DNA from: Stomoxys calcitrans | Lineage: Eukaryota; Arthropoda; Insecta; Diptera; Muscidae | Direction of reading: 5' to 3' | Length of the DNA: 64,000 nucleotides | Assembly (NCBI RefSeq): GCF_963082655.1 | Contig: NC_081553.1 | Coordinates: forward strand, 229,512,254 to 229,576,253 | In this document: in pieces, positions 1 to 12,439 of the stretch | Numbering within the stretch: the stretch's first letter is position 1 | Layout of the letters: each line of letters opens with the position of its first letter | Notes under the pieces: generated by a model | What the model was told of the DNA's origin: nothing | What the model saw: only the letters and a program-made list of their open reading frames with translations | Databases searched by the model: none | Translations under genes and position numbers: made by a program

Positions 1-475
1 AGATTCGTATTCTATTCGCTAATACCTTTCAGTTGAGACCATAGTCGGTTAATATGTCCGATTTAGGGGGGGTTGGGGAGGTCCCAAAATTTGGTTATCA
101 AATTCGTATTCTACTCTTAAATACCTTTTATTTGAGTACTTGTTGTCGTGATTGATCAATATATATATTTGATAGGTTTTGAGGTGGGGCGTCCTTTCTA
201 GGTACCCCATCCTAAATTTGGATACCAAATTTATTGTTTTTAGGTTACCATAAGATAGCACACAAATTTTTTCTTAAATCGTACCACCCATCTCCGAAAA
301 CTGGAGTTTCTGAAAATACGGGTAAAAAATGTAGTACCTTCGGCAAAAAATGTAGTACCCAATTTTCACCACGGGATCATTATGCACCATCTATGAAGAA
401 AATCGGTTCAGCCGTTTTTGAGTCCATACGGAACAGACAAACAAACACAAAATGATTTTTATATTTTATTTTTAT
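1..475 (-). repeat. Interspersed repeat family B, 3' portion, reversed and cut by window edge
   Basis: Reverse complement of the family-B sequence seen at 8640-10330. Shared features are the end motif with CGGTTCAGCCGTTTTTGAG, the phrase ACGGGATCATTATGCA (the complement of ATGACCCCGTGGTG) and blocks such as TAATATGTCCGATTTAGG. Non-coding and non-autonomous, of unknown class. Confidence 0.7.
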
Positions 476-2469
476 TTAAATACCATATAATAAGGGCCTT
501 TAAAGAACAACTACTACATTAAAAGGGCCCTTCTCAAGTTTAATGCTCTATTACACCACCTTCATAGTTCCCATATTTCCCTACTTATTAAGTATTACGA
601 ATTTTATGCACGCTTGCATCTAAGACTCTAAGCCAGCTGAATGCACTTGGATCGCTTTGGTTGCCTAGCTATCGCTAAAGAACTTTAATTGCCAAACTAA
701 TGATCGACATGCACCCGTCGTCCAAAAACCTTTTTGTCGTGAGGAAATTCTCAAAGCGAAAGAAATGAATAACGAACTTCAAGGCATATGTCTTTCCAAT
801 TGAGTTTTTTTCCGTTTTTTCCCAAGAAAAGTGAACATATGTCTTGGTAAAAGTCCAAAAATAACGGCGCACCACCACCTTCTTCTATCTAACTTGCCAC
901 AGCAAAGCCAGTGCCACCACTACCACCTTTTACTCCCTCTTTGGCAGGAGCCGAGAACACCTTGACTTTAATTTGAATATCAAGCATTTGATACAACAAC
1001 AAAAAGAAGTTTGCCTATAAACAGTCACCCCACTCCTACTCCTTTAGACAGCATGTAAAAGTAAACGTACAGAATGCCGGGGTAGAAGGGCGTTCAGACC
1101 TACGGACGGACAGCCATAAAGAAGAGATACGAGTAATTACTTCAAAATAATAAAAAAAAAATATTAAAAACAAATGTAGTCCAAGCACAATTTCAGTTGA
1201 AGTAACGTTCGCTAGCTCGTGGCTGCATATGACACAAAAAATCGAATATTTACTATCTGGAGTTGCACAGTGGGTTGTTAGTCAAAAAAGGAATAACACG
1301 TAGAAAAGAGTTTCATTTGAAGTCATCTTATATACCCTCTTACGAATTTTTTGGTCGACTTGTGTTGTAGATAAAATTTGGAAGATCAAGAAGTCTATTT
1401 GGAAGATCGGTTTATAAGGAGACTATATAAAGTGATCACAAAACCAGAGAATTGCTTTTAAATTTTAACCCACAATAACTCATCTACAGATAAAACTCAA
1501 ATGAAATCATTTCTAAAGACAAATTCTCCAATTTTTTTATTTTATTTTATATATTTTTTTTATTTTATTTTATTTTATATATTACTTTATTTTTTTTTTA
1601 TTTTATTTCATTTCATTTTATTACATTGTATTTATTATTTTATTTTTACATATGCAACCACTGTAAGAAATCTACATCTTTGGTGTATGTATATGTTCCT
1701 GAGCGCTCACATGTTAATATCACCCACTTTTTAGAGTGTGTAAGTGTAAGCGTATTTCTTAATATCAACTCCCAATATCACTCAGGCTCAAAAGATAGCC
1801 TCTCCCATATACATAAATGTCGCATATTTGGCATGTGTTTCAAACATGCTAAGCTCTATCAGCACAACACAAAGAGAGGGTGGTTGTACAAGCCATGGCT
1901 CTAAAAACCTGGTGTCATCAGTAACTGAAAATTGCTTTGCCCGGCCTTGTAATGTTGGTTATTCTCTTACCTAAGTTTTTAGCCGAATTAATGGAGGGCT
2001 GATGCGACAATATCGTTTTAGAGCAAAGCACGAGTTGTCTGTCATCTACTCATATGGCTGAGTATCTACAATTGGAAGACAAGTGGCTAAAAAACACCAA
2101 CATGAGGCACGGGCTCACTTGAATTCCATGAAGCGTTTATTGGTGATGATGATGGTCAAAAGGTAAGGAGGGTATGATCGTCGAAACTCAGACAGATGAT
2201 AATGATGATTATTTAATGTTGGGTCCCAGGGCACATGCTATGATTTTGCTATGCTTAAGTTAGTTTAAAATCCGTTAAAAAAGAGGATTTTTTAGAAATA
2301 AAAAAAACTATTAAAATCTGAAGAAGGAAAAATTTGAGAATTGTTATGATAAAATATTAAAATAGTATAGAAATATAGGATTTGTGTTACGGATTTTTTA
2401 TCCGAACTTAATAAATGATATAAAATCATTCTTTAAAATAATTTAATTGTTTGCGTGCTGCGGTATATT
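476..2469. other. Unannotated AT-rich upstream DNA
   Basis: No gene recognised. Contains a T/A simple run (1525-1665, TTTTA-type) that creates a spurious hydrophobic open frame. I see nothing else to support a feature. Confidence 0.5.
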
Positions 2470-3700
2470 TTTATACCATTCTGTTTGTAACACCTCGAAA
2501 TAGGCGTCTAAGATCCTATAAAGTATATATATTCTTGATCGTCATGGCATTTTAAGTCTAGCAATGTCCGTCGGTCTGTCCGTCCGTCCGTCAGTCTGTC
2601 GAAAGCACTCTTACTATCGAAGGAGTAAAGCTAGCCGCTTGAAATTTTGCACAAATACTTTTTATTAGTGTAGATCGGTTGGGTTTGTAAATGAGCCAAA
2701 TCGGTCCATGTTTTGATATAGCTGCCATATAAACCGACCTTGGGTCTTGACTTCTTGAGCCTCTAGAGGGCGCAAATCTCGTCCGATTTGACTGAAATCG
2801 GTACATAACCTAATATAGCTGCCGTTAAAACCGACCTGGGGTCTTGACTTCTTCAGCTGTTAGAGGGCGCAATTTTTATCCGATTTGACTGTATGTTGTG
2901 TTTTGGCATCACTTCCAACAACTGTGCTAAGTATGGTTCAAATCGGTTCATAACCTGGTATAGCTGCCATATAAATCGATCTGGGATCTTGAGTTCTTGA
3001 GCCGCTAGAGGGCGCAGTTCTTATCCGATTTGGCTGAAATTTTGCATGAGGTGCTTTGGTATCACATTCAACAACTGTGCTAAGTATGGTTTACATCGGT
3101 TCATAACTTGGTATAGCAGCTATATAAACCTATCTGGGATCTTGAGTTCTTGAACAGCTAGAGGGCGCAGTTCTCATCCGATTTGGCAGAAATTTTGCAT
3201 GAGGTGTTTTGTTATGACTTCCAACAACTGTGTTAAGTATGGCGCAAATCGGTACATAACCTAATATAGCTGCCATATAAACCGATCTGGGATATTGACT
3301 TCTTGAGCCTCTAGAGGGAGAAATTCTAATCCTATATGACAGAAGTTTTGTACAATGTCTTCTCCCATGCGTGTTCAATATGGTCTGAATCGATCTACAT
3401 CTTGATGCAGCTCCCATATAAACCAATCTCCCGATTTTGCTTCTTGAGCCCCTACAAGGCTCATTCTTATCCGAATGCACCAAAATATTACACAATGACT
3501 TTTACAATGTTCAGCATTCAATTCATTAATGGTCCGAATCGGACTATAATTTGATATAGCTCGAATAGCATTACAGTTCTTATTAGTTATTCTTTGTTTG
3601 CCTAAAAAGAGATAACGCGCAAAGAACTCGATAAACGCGATCCATGGTGGAGGGTATATAAGATTCGGCCCGGCCGAACTTAGTACGCTCTTACTTGTTT
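2470..3700 (+). repeat. Interspersed repeat family A, near full length
   Basis: Starts near TATACCATTCTGTTTGTAAC, has a CCGTCCGTCCGTC run, then several diverged copies of a roughly 150-170 bp module (AGCTGCCATATAAACCGA, then TTGACTTCTTGAGCC, CTAGAGGGCGCA, CCGATTTGGCTGAAATTTTG) and ends CCATGGTGGAGGGTATATAA...CTTACTTGTTT. The other copies (13955, 26358, 31470 reversed) share order and ends, so it is a mobile repeat with an internal tandem module. Open frames inside it are artefacts. Confidence 0.85.
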
Positions 3701-5219
3701 TGCTGTTGAATTATTTTAACTATTTCTTAGAACTATCATACCTAACGATTGCTTTCTCTCCAACATTCACAACCTAACCGTGGTCTATTACTTAATTGCA
3801 GATATCCACTTTCTACTACTTTACTAGATCTCTCAGTAATTACGAAATTAAATTTGCAATTTAAACTACCAAAGTTGTTAACAAACATAACCCAAGAAAA
3901 CTTTAGATACATAATTGTACTTTAGCTTGTCTTCATTGTTATAAGCTGGCATTTGTCCATACATAAACACGTATACACTTGCAATAACAATTATAGTATC
4001 ATCGCCTATCCTTGGTCCTTCTTTGTAATACATATCTGTATAGTATGTGTGTGTGTGTACATCTATGTTGATGTGGCATTATCTTGCCCATATCACTTAT
4101 ACGTACGTGTATATGACACAAACTTGTCCTATAATCATAAAAATCTTCGAAAATATTCTCCATATTTGTATAATTTTCTTTCGTAATTTTTAACAACTTG
4201 GCCATGATGCAGTTAAGGTATGGGCAAATATTAAACACGTAATTTTAATGTGTCCATGTATATGAGGTTGAGACGAAAATATGTTTTTTTTTTACTAATG
4301 GGACTACATTTAAATGTGACTTTGGCAGACATGGAGGTGGGTTAAAGTTTCAACATCGCTACTGGGGAATAAACTATAACAACTTAGTTAATTTTTAATA
4401 ATGCTCAAAAGAGGGAGGGATATCCCTCGCAATGCTCAGAATTCCAATCTACTCTGAGTCACTTTTTTACTTTTTGTGTACAAAAAACTGGACATGTTTA
4501 TATGCAGATAATATTAAATAATGATATTCCACTAACATTTTTCAAACTGCATGGCCTTAAATACACTATTATGTAGAGCCCGAAACTAACATGTTTTCAA
4601 TTGATTATAATCGATTTCGAATAGTACATTTCAAATGATAACTTGACAAACTTAATAGATGACGCGATTCCTACTGCACTCATCTACTACATGAAAAATA
4701 ACATACACTTTCTCATAAGAAAAATTTCAGTAACATCAAAAGTTTTTAGTCAATTTTTATGAACTAGAACGTTATTTTCGAAGAAAGAATTAGGCTTTAT
4801 GTGGTCATTACAAATACAAATGCTTTTAAAATTTTTAATTTGAAGAAATTTTTGCTTACACTGCGATCGGTACAATCTAATATGACATTTTACATTTAAA
4901 TGCTTCCAGTATTGCCTTCCCATTTTTCCTTCAACATTACAATGACGAAGTTTGTATTATTGTTTGGAAATCATAAAATTTTCTTATTTTTGAAGTTCGT
5001 TACATTTTTCTTTAGCACAAAAAAATAAGGCAATTTTTAATGGGGTTTTTTTACGACAATTGTTCTATAAACTGTGAAACATGTTTTGTGGTTTGATTTC
5101 TTTTAAATTTGAAGTATGAGAATTGTTCCTTGCCAATTATAAAGTGGAATAATGAGATTACAAAAATTAAATGTGGTATAAAATCTAAGTTAAGGAAAAT
5201 TTTAGTTCTTAATCTATTA
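3701..5219. other. Unannotated AT-rich DNA
   Basis: No gene or repeat recognised. A short GT run lies at 4047-4058. Confidence 0.5.
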
Positions 5220-5535
5220 TAAAGGGTGATTTTTTAGCTATACCTTTTTGAAAACCCTGGTTTAAACAGCTCACGCGCGTTTCGTGTTTTGTTCCACTGT
5301 CAAACATACTAACAAACAACGCTTGTAAATTATTGAATTTTATTATCAAAATGCGTGCTCTGTTAAAAAAATTCAACGCGCGATTTTGCAGTAAAGATCC
5401 CCCAGAAGAATTGCAAGACCAATGAATCCAGAAAAAGCCCCAGTTTGGTGCGGTCTATGGGCTGGTGGCATCATTGGACTGTACTTCTTCAAAGATGATG
5501 CGAATTGTAACGTAACTGTGAATGGTGAGCGCTAC
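5220..5535 (+). mobile_element. Internally deleted Tc1/mariner-like DNA transposon remnant
   Basis: Begins AAAGGGTGATTTTTTAGC, resembling the terminal repeat of Tc1/mariner-type elements. It then carries a short N-terminal piece joined to a frame reading from 5422 as MNPEKAP, VWCGLWAGGIIGLYFF and VTVNGERYR, a recognisable part of the DDE transposase catalytic region. Most of the transposase, including catalytic acidic residues, is missing, and the frame runs into unrelated repeat sequence with a stop. A dead copy. Confidence 0.65.
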
Positions 5536-6160
5536 CGTGGGACTCACTACAACAACTCACTGCCCTAAATTCTAGCGAAATCGGATTATAAATGCATCTT
5601 TTATAGGCCCCAAACCTTAAATCGAGAGATCAGATAGCAGCTATATCCAAATCTAGACCGATCTGAGCCAACTCACTGTCCCAAATTTCGGCGAAATCGG
5701 ACAATAAATGCGCCTTTTATGGGTCCAAAACCTTAAATCGAAAGATCGTTTATATGGCAGCTATATCCAAATATGGACTGATCTGCGCCAAATTGAAGAA
5801 GGATGTCGAAGGGCTTAACACAACTTACTGTCCCAAAGTTGAGCAAAAATGGGATAATAAATGTGGCTTTTATGGGCCTAAGACCCTGAATAGGCGGATC
5901 GATCTATATGGGGGATATAGCAAGATATAGTCCGATATAGACCATCTTCGAACTTAACCTGCTTATGGACAAAAAAATAATCTGTAAAAAGTTTCAGCTC
6001 AATATCTCTATTTTTAAAGACTGTAGCGTGATTTCAACAGACAGACAGACATGGCTTAATCTTCCTATACTTTAGAGGGTCGGAAATGGATATTTCGATG
6101 TGTTGCAAACGGAATGACGAAATGAATATACCCCCATTCTTCGGTGGTGAGTATAAAAAC
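5535..6160 (+). repeat. Interspersed repeat family C
   Basis: Contains repeated blocks CAACTCACTG(T)CC(C)AAATTTCGGCGAAATCGGA, CCTTTTATGGGTCC, TAAATCGA(A/G)AGATCG and GGCAGCTATATCCAAAT with a period near 150 bp. Ends near ATACCCCCATTCTTCGGTGGTGAGTATAAA. Non-coding and modular like family A but with a different sequence. The boundary with the upstream transposon remnant is blurred. Confidence 0.65.
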
Positions 6161-7240
6161 AGACCAATCGGGACAATATGGGACTCAAAGGTATTAGGGA
6201 GTAGATTACGAATATGCCATTGAAAGATAGGTTTTAGAATTTTTTGATATCGTAAGGAGGCGGATCCTCACTCTTTCTCCAAAATCACCATGCAAATATA
6301 CAATTAAACCGATCTGTACAATATGGGACTCCAATGAAAGGTATTCGGGAGTGGAGTACTAATTTGACATTGGGTCCAGGTGCCTTGGGGGCCGCCTCGA
6401 CCCAAACCCTCCTCAAATAGGCATATTGGACGATAATGACAAAATTGGATTCAAATAAAAGGTATTAGGGAGCAGATTACGGATATGGTCTGGAAGAAGT
6501 AATAGGCTATAGAATTTGTTGATATCTTAAGGTGGCGGACGCTCCCCTTTACCTCAAAAGCACCACCCAAAAATTAAAGTGGACCGATCGGGACGAAGTG
6601 GGACCCAAATGAAAGGCATTCGAGAGTAGACTACGAATTTAATATTAAAATTTTGGTCCAAGTACCTAGGGGAACGCACCGACCCGAAACCCCACTCAAA
6701 TGGGCATTTTAGACGATCATGACAATATGGGACCCCAAAACCCCTTCTCAAATGGGAATGTTTGACAATCATGGCTATATAGGGTACAAATCAGGGGTGT
6801 GGTATTTGGGAGTAGATATACAAATTGTTGTTGGAAGATACATGTGGCATTAAGAAAAGAATAAATAAAGAATATGGGTATCAAATTAAAGGTTAGTAGA
6901 AGTAGAATACGAATCTTATATACAAATTTGTGATCAAGTCCCAGCGGGACTCCTTCACCCCAAACGGACATGTGGGCCGATAGGGAAAATATGTGATTCA
7001 AACGAAAGGTACTTGAGAGTAAAATACAAAACTTACATGAAAGTTTGGGACCTATTCCCAGGCGGGTCTCCCTACCCCAAAATTTTTCACCAAATGGACA
7101 TGTACACCGAACGCAACAAGATGGAACTAAAACGAAATATATTTAAGAGTAGAATACCAAAATTATATAAAAATTTTGGGTCAATGAACATTATGAAAAT
7201 ACAAATATAAATAATTTTCAAATTTGGACCATTTCAAAAG
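6161..7240 (+). repeat. Interspersed repeat family B, modular copy
   Basis: Repeated blocks CAATATGGGACTCAAATGAAAGG, GAGTAGAATACGAATTT and GGGGACCGCCCC-like segments recur with a spacing of roughly 140-190 bp. Same module as 8640-10330 but lacking the CGGCTGAACCGATTTTCATG end. Confidence 0.7.
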
Positions 7241-8367
7241 GGGACCGCAAACACTTTTACTTGAAACCAAGCACCCAGGGACAGCTAATTGTAATTGTAA
7301 AAAGATCTAAAACTAAAAGCTTATGATTTAGTGAATTTTTAAATAGCTTATAATTCTTCAAAAAATTAAATTTTGTTATAAAAATAACTAAAACAAGAAA
7401 CAAATGCTATAATTGAATTTTAAACAGCTATATTCGGAAATTTATATTTTACATATTCATGGTTGAAAATGTACCATACCCTGATATTTTGTCAAAGCCT
7501 TCGGCTACTGCTTGGTTTAAAACACACAATATTAGTCAGAATCCTGCTGTGAAGAATGAATTTAGAACTGCGGGCTTCAGGTAGAAATCGTAACTAATAA
7601 CCCATGTTGTTACACAACCTTTAACACCAACACCATGCAACAAAACACCCATACACAAGAAGGACAGACAAAGCCATTCAACCAACATTCCAGCAAAGAT
7701 TTTAGTTGTAAAAAGAGAACCGACGTATTTCGAATTTATTTTAACTGTGCCTTTACTTTGTGCTATGGCAAAGATGATCATTGTTATTGTCATCATAATT
7801 ACCGGAGGGCTTTATGAATTGTTGTTGTTATGCCATGTAGTTTTATTGAGGCGTAAATGGCCAGGTGTACAACATAACTTGTGGCACGCACCGAGGGAGG
7901 AGAGTATGAATAAAAAAAGAACTCTTCCACGATTTGGAACCTCAAATAACAGAAAATAGAGAGGGCGATTATAAGAAAATAAGTATGAATTCTAATGTTA
8001 TTACTATCAACTGATGTCAATGTTGGACAAAATACAAAAATAGGATTTTTCTTATGAAAATCCATGAAAAAATATTTTTTATTAAGTTGTAAACTGTTGA
8101 ATAATTTTTAATTATTGGCGCATAAAGTGAAATAAAACAATACAAAAATTTTATTATTACTACTCATATTCGATTTCTTGTTTTCTCTTCTTGTTTTGTG
8201 ATGATCCCACCCACACGAAAATTTTTAATAACTTATTTTTTTTAAATATGCCTTTCAAGCTAATGCCAAATATTATTTAGTCTTAATTATCATTGAAAGA
8301 ACTTCAAATAAAAGCATTTTGATTTTCCTAATATTTATGGTGATTTTTATTATTTTTGTTTTTGCAG
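7241..8367. other. Unannotated AT-rich DNA
   Basis: No gene or recognisable repeat. Short open frames on both strands have no recognisable domain. Confidence 0.45.
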
Positions 8368-8411
8368 GAGGATTAACGATGGACGACAGAGATAATAACG
8401 CTTTGTTTGTG
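8368..8411 (+). other. Candidate micro-exon with an ATG (unconfirmed)
   Basis: A 44-nt stretch flanked by a strong acceptor (TTTTTGTTTTTGCAG ending 8367) and a fair donor (GTAAAT at 8412). From the ATG at 8379 it reads MDDRDNNALFV and ends in phase 0 at the donor. It stands out from flanking AT-rich DNA and lies about 9.4 kb before pros. It could be an upstream exon of pros or of another gene, or chance. The TAG at 17802 means it cannot simply read through into the pros start. Confidence 0.2.
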
Positions 8412-8639
8412 GTAAATATGAATTTTTGTGCAATTTTAAATCTATTTTTTAAGTAATTTAAATATAGATCTATATTTTAAATATTCTAATATTAAAACCC
8501 TAATTTAATTCTAGAAAAAATTCTTTACCATAAAGTCATACACATACAGTTTAAAATTCAAATGCCATTTATTTTCATGTGGGTTTTTTTGCTTTCTGGC
8601 TATAGATACTCATCTTTTTTGGCATTACTGTCAGTTAAA

Positions 8640-10330
8640 TTGTTCTAGGTGACTCAAACACGGCTGAACCGATTTTCATGAAATTTTCACTGATGTTGCA
8701 TAATGACCCCGTGGTGAAAAAAGGGAACTAAATTTTTTGATATCTGAAAGGGGAGCGGACCCTTCCCTTTACCCTAATTTTCAGAAACGCCAGATCTCGG
8801 TGATGGGTGGTGCGATTTAAGCGAAATTTTGTGTGCTATCTTATAGTAACCTAAAAATAAAAATTTGGTATCCAATTTTTGGATGGGGTATCTAGGGGGA
8901 CCGCCCCACCCTAAATACTACCAAATATATACTTAGAGCAATCACGACAATATGGGACTCAAATGAAAGATATTTGGAATAAGAAAACGTATCTGATATA
9001 CAATTGTCGAACCAAATGTTAGGGGTACCACCCCAACCTTCAAAACACCCCTAAATCGGACATATTTACCGACCTTGGCAATCTGGACCTAAAATGAAAG
9101 GCATTGGCAAGTATTGGGTTGCCCAAAAAGTAATTGCGGATTTTTCATATAGTCGGCGTTGATAAATTTTTTCACAGTTTGTGACTCTGTAATTGCATTC
9201 TTTCTTCTGTCAGTTATCAGCTGTTACTTTTAGCTTGCTTTAGAAAAAAAGTGTAAAAAAAGTATATTTGATTAAAGTTCATTCTAATATTCGGGAAAAG
9301 TGTCTATGGGGCCAACCCACCTCATAACACCATCCAAATAAGACATATTTGCTGATCATTACAATATGGGGCTTAAATAAGGTGTTTTTTTTTTTTTTTT
9401 TGTAGTATAACATGAATTTGAACACTGAGTGTTCGCCGACTATGGAAATATGGGGCTCATATGAAAGGTATTTGGAAGTAGACCACAAATGTGATTTCAA
9501 CATTCGGCACTAAATGTCTAAGGGACGTTCCACCCCCATAATAACCCCCAAATAGTACGCATTTGCTCACCATAGTTTTTAGGGCCCATATCCCAAACCG
9601 GAAAGATTTGCTGACTTTTCCAATAATGAGTTTAAATAAAATGGTATTGAAGATTAGAAAACGAATTTGATATTCAATTTTGAGGCCAATGACAAAATAA
9701 ATGATATTTGAAAGTAGAGCCCGAAGCTGATTTATTTTCAGGGCTAAGAGTTCGGTGAACCAACCCGCTGCCTAAATCGGACATATTTAACGACCATGTC
9801 AATGTGGGGATCAAATGAAATGTATTAGGGAGTAGAGCACAAAATTGATACCCACTTTCGGGACCAATTTTCTGGGGGTCTATCCCTATTCCAAAACTCC
9901 CACAAACAGCAATTACTTACTATGGGGGTACTTGGGAGTAGAATACGGATTTGATATAGAAATGTGGGACCATGTATTTGGAACACCGCCCCTTCCCCCA
10001 AAAAACCCTCCCCCAAAAAGTACAAATTTACCGACTATGGCCATATGTGGCTCAAATGAAAGGTATTGGAGATTAGAAAACGAATTTGATAACCAAATTT
10101 TTGGCCAAATGTTTGGAGACTCCTCATCCCATAAAATTTCCTTTGTCCAATGGCAATATTAGGTTTAAATAAATGCTATTTGAGGGTAGAGCACGATGCT
10201 TATATTTTTTTCAGAGCTAAATGCTTGGGGACCCCGGAAACACTCTTAAATCGAACATTAATCGGATTTTAAGAGTGGAGTACTTCTAACATTCAAACTA
10301 AAACACTTCGAGCGAATTCGTAGAGCAATA
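8640..10330 (+). repeat. Interspersed repeat family B, long copy with inserted MITE
   Basis: Starts CAAACACGGCTGAACCGATTTTCATGAAATTTTCAC, the reverse of the end seen at 1-475, followed by many diverged modules (ATATGGGACTCAAATGAAAGGT, TATTTGG, TAGAAAACGAATTTGATA, CCGACCATGGCAAT-like). A mariner-type MITE fragment interrupts it at 9114. The ends near 10330 are diffuse. Confidence 0.75.
9114..9286 (+). mobile_element. Mariner-type MITE, 3'-truncated
   Basis: Starts TTGGGTTGCCCAAAAAGTAATTGCGG after a TA dinucleotide, a mariner-type inverted terminal repeat. It matches the intact copy at 14658-14892 through AAAGTTCATT and then stops; the right terminal repeat is missing. No coding capacity. Confidence 0.8.
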
Positions 10331-10644
10331 AAGATCATATAGAGCTCATATAAAGGCATTTATATTGTAATACTGTTAGCCAAGCGATATACATTTACTA
10401 TTTTCGTATCATGATTTTCACTAAAAGCTCTTGAATTGTCGAAAATAAATATTCAAAGAATAATTTTGTTCCATATAAAGTAAGAGAAGGCGCAGAGGAG
10501 ATCGGGTACCAGAGACGACACTTGAGATCAAGTGCAAAGCACTGCTGCCAGTGTCACAGTCTTGAATTGATGGAACTCTGGTATTGCCATCTGGAAGTTC
10601 ATACTAAACGGATGGATCAAACCAAGAGTGGGCCTGGGAGTTTG
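10331..10644. other. Unannotated spacer
   Basis: AT-rich sequence followed by a GC-richer stretch (about 10485-10640) without recognisable coding content. Confidence 0.4.
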
Positions 10645-10862
10645 CAAAATGCAAACTTTGCCCATGAACATTCCACTTAGGAACATCGACAAACTTCTCA
10701 CATATCAATGAGTGCAGTCCGATTCAAGTTTAAGCTCAATGGTTAGAGGCCTAATATTATAGCCGAGACCGAACGGTGTGCCGCAGTGCGATACCGCTTT
10801 GGAGAGAAGATTTACTTGGCATAGTTCCTCAAATGTTGCCAGCATTAGGAGGGGAAAACCAC
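10645..10862 (-). mobile_element. SINE body, lacking its tRNA-like head
   Basis: Shares TTTGCCCATGAACATTCCAC, GAGTGCAGTCCGATTCAAG, GGTGTGCCGCAGTGCGA and TTGCCAGCATTAGGAG with the complete SINE at 36318-36628. It stops just where the tRNA-related head would begin, so it is 5'-truncated in element orientation. Confidence 0.75.
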
Positions 10863-11232
10863 ACAACAGGGAATATAAAAGCAAAGTAATTTAAAATTTT
10901 TCAAGAAATCGCCTTGTTTTGTTAGAGAGGCTTTCATGTAGACGACTCTCCGTTTTAAATTATTGATCATCTGAAGAGACTAATTCTTGCCGTACACTGT
11001 AGGGCATATGGTAATTTTACAAAATTTCCCCATTGTCATGATTTCCGAGCAACATGTAATAATGGTATATATATGAAGCTCTTTTCCAGCTAATTTTCAC
11101 AAATAAATTGGTTAAATTACCCTTATACCTTATTAAATGACCACCAAAGTACACCGTAGCTTCCCAGGCATAGTTCGAAGGACATAATGACAAAAAAAAA
11201 TTTCTAAACAAATCTAATTTCTTTCCTTCAGC

Positions 11233-11421
11233 ATGCTTGGAAGTCAAAAAGACAAGGCTTATCACAGTGATGACCATAGTAATGCAGATTCAAATTTCTC
11301 TTCACTTTGGAAAATAAAAGCCAAAAAGGCATTTTCCCATGCAGATCAAACTAGTTCTAAGAAATTTTTCCAAGAAAATCTTTTTGTCTTAGATGCAAAT
11401 CTTAAGAAATGTCCATGCTAG
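11233..11421 (+). CDS. Uncharacterised exon-like ORF, 62 codons
   Basis: I do not recognise this protein. Immediately before the ATG is a good acceptor (CTAATTTCTTTCCTTCAG ending at about 11231). The frame reads MLGSQKDKAYHSDDHSNADS and on to FQENLFVLDANLKKCPC, with a balanced composition that is not low complexity or AT-driven, and ends with TAG. It could be the last exon of an upstream gene, a fragment left by a mobile element, or chance. No partner exon is visible. Confidence 0.2.
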   Translation: MLGSQKDKAYHSDDHSNADSNFSSLWKIKAKKAFSHADQTSSKKFFQENLFVLDANLKKCPC

Positions 11422-12439
11422 AAAAAAAAACCGGTTTGCTCACAACTCTACATACAATTTCTTAACAAATTAAATTACATTATTACATTGTCTTCCTCAT
11501 TCTCCACATCTCCCTTCTATAAAATCACCACCTCAAAAAAAAAATAAAATCATAAACTACAGAGACCCACAAAACAAATTCCTTTACATCAAAAGCAAAC
11601 AATCACTGTGTTGCTATTTTGCTAAGCAAATAAAAATGCATTGCAGCACAACTATCCCCTAAAACAATAAAAATCCTCTTAGAAAGAGAAGAGAGAGAGA
11701 GGGTAAAGGAAGAACTTTTTCCACCAAAGGAATGAAGGCGACAACAACTACTCGGTCTGTTATTTTTGGGTACAGTTACGGGCTCTCTTGCGACTTTTCA
11801 AACTCAGCCCAAAATCATTCTGTTGCATTCGCTTCCTCATCATCCGCATCGTCATCAATCGATAGGGGACGAGTGCAAGGTACAAAATAATACCTTCTGC
11901 CGCATTCCAAACAACCACCAGGCTAAGCAAAGTTTAGCTCAGAGCAGTGGCGAGTGCCAATCATGAAAGAAAAAACCCACCACCCCTTGAAAGAATAACT
12001 ATCAATAGAGGCCAAAGCAATAGTTGGTGCAGAGAAATGCATTACCAAATTGTAGTTATTGACAAAGGACACTTTTTATAAATGAAATTCCTTTAGAGAA
12101 TTGCCTTTTTCAACTAATACTACATTCAAAAAAAAACGCCAGAAGTCATGGAAGTTGTCTTGGCAACAACCAGTTTAGAGTATTAAATTAACCATTATTC
12201 CGCCTTATTAAACTATCTCCTCTTTGACGAGTTTTCTCTATGCCTTCAAAAAGGCCAAAGGACGAAAAGTTGTCAGTCTCTTCATCGTTTATCCTTCATG
12301 CAGTAGGCGTTAAGAAAAAAAAAACAGAAATGTTGGAAAAATATACGTTAGAAAGGTCAATGACCCTCTTTAATTTTTTTTTTTTAAATAAAAACAAAAA
12401 ATAAAAAAACTATATATAAATAAAATAAAATAAAATAAA
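11422..12439. other. Unannotated AT-rich DNA
   Basis: A/T tracts, a GA run near 11688-11702 and an AAATA run at 12412-12438. No gene recognised. Confidence 0.45.

Noticed and set aside
1501..1734. Hydrophobic Phe/Tyr-rich peptide resembling a membrane protein
   Set aside because: Produced by a TTTTA simple repeat.
3130..3495. 121-codon minus-strand frame with RGSRSQ repeats
   Set aside because: Falls in repeat family A; the same frame pattern recurs in other A copies (2591-2806, 26312-26698), reflecting the repeated module.
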